Of a stretch of 13,629 bases of DNA, positions 13,508-13,629 are shown piece after piece. The first letter of the stretch is position 1; every line of letters starts with the position of its first letter. The notes beneath the pieces are model-generated. The model made no database searches and had not been told where the DNA came from. It worked only from the letters and a program-made list of their open reading frames with translations. Source of the DNA: Bacteroidota bacterium (lineage in GTDB: Bacteria; Bacteroidota; Bacteroidia; Chitinophagales; Chitinophagaceae); contig JAEZCV010000124.1 in the NCBI GenBank assembly GCA_023429985.1, forward strand, positions 1-13,629, written 5' to 3'. The position numbers and the translations under genes are program-made.

Positions 13508-13629
13508 TTATACCCTATTCTTTTTGAAAGTTTCAAAATCTTCGTTGGCAGCTGAAATCGTTGCCAGTATTTGTTTTGCGCCGGTTCTTTTTATGGCGGA
13601 AGTAAGGAAATAGGGGGGTGGTTCTTCCC
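13508..13629 (-). CDS. engB: C-terminal end of probable ribosome-biogenesis GTPase EngB (partial)
   Basis: An uninterrupted minus-strand frame enters from the window edge and stops at TAA 13508-13510. The last 39 residues include EEPPPYFLTSAIKRTGAKQI followed by LATISAANEDF and a basic end. The pattern 'acidic-LPPYF-x-TSS-x-K-x-x-G-x-x-x-(I/L)-L-x-x-I' with a terminal helix is the C-terminus of EngB/YihA/YsxC, a TRAFAC GTPase needed for late large-subunit assembly; the TSA segment would be its G5 element. The GTP-binding motifs lie outside the window, so the assignment rests on this tail alone. The rest of the gene continues beyond 13629. Confidence 0.6.
   Translation of the reverse strand, partial: EEPPPYFLTSAIKRTGAKQILATISAANEDFETFKKNRV

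Overview
The window looks like a chromosomal segment of a member of the Bacteroidota, probably close to the Chitinophagales. The pointers are AT-rich DNA with few Shine-Dalgarno sequences, a secreted protease with a type IX secretion (T9SS) C-terminal sorting module, short lipoproteins typical of this phylum, and a type III polyketide synthase operon of a kind I associate with these bacteria. The taxonomic call is inference; no rRNA or tRNA gene is visible.

Layout. At the left, yifB/comM (minus strand) is followed by a strip that reads as a degenerate intergenic repeat. From about 1.9 to 4.8 kb lies an accessory stretch. It holds a tiny membrane protein, a lipoprotein gene broken by an in-frame TAA and a frameshift, and two diverged tandem paralogues of unknown function that share a conserved 3' tail. 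Between the paralogues sits a 58-bp orphan fragment of a second, divergent yifB. A two-TM protein and a 55-residue lipoprotein/TM protein follow.

The centre (5.5-9.7 kb) is a tightly packed plus-strand operon: a VOC protein, a UbiA-type prenyltransferase, a type III polyketide synthase, a SAM methyltransferase and a FAD-dependent oxidoreductase. The last four genes overlap by 4-14 bp. The set resembles the Streptomyces srs phenolic-lipid operon (synthase, methyltransferase, flavoprotein) with an added prenyltransferase. I infer a membrane-associated alkylresorcinol, quinone or pyrone that may be prenylated. A CoA-binding-domain protein follows closely.

The right part (10.2-13.6 kb) holds a small secreted protein next to a secreted metzincin-type metalloprotease with PPC-like and T9SS sorting domains. 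A strong intrinsic terminator follows and runs directly into the start codon of a YkuK-family RNase H-like gene. After that comes about 390 bp of repeat-rich intergenic DNA: a large imperfect inverted repeat, a palindrome, short tandem repeats and a possible gene remnant. Last are a small secreted protein and the C-terminal end of what looks like the GTPase EngB, cut by the window edge.

The best candidates for something undescribed are the UbiA-T3PKS-MT-FAD operon and the accessory zone at 2.2-4.8 kb with its shared tails and yifB fragment.
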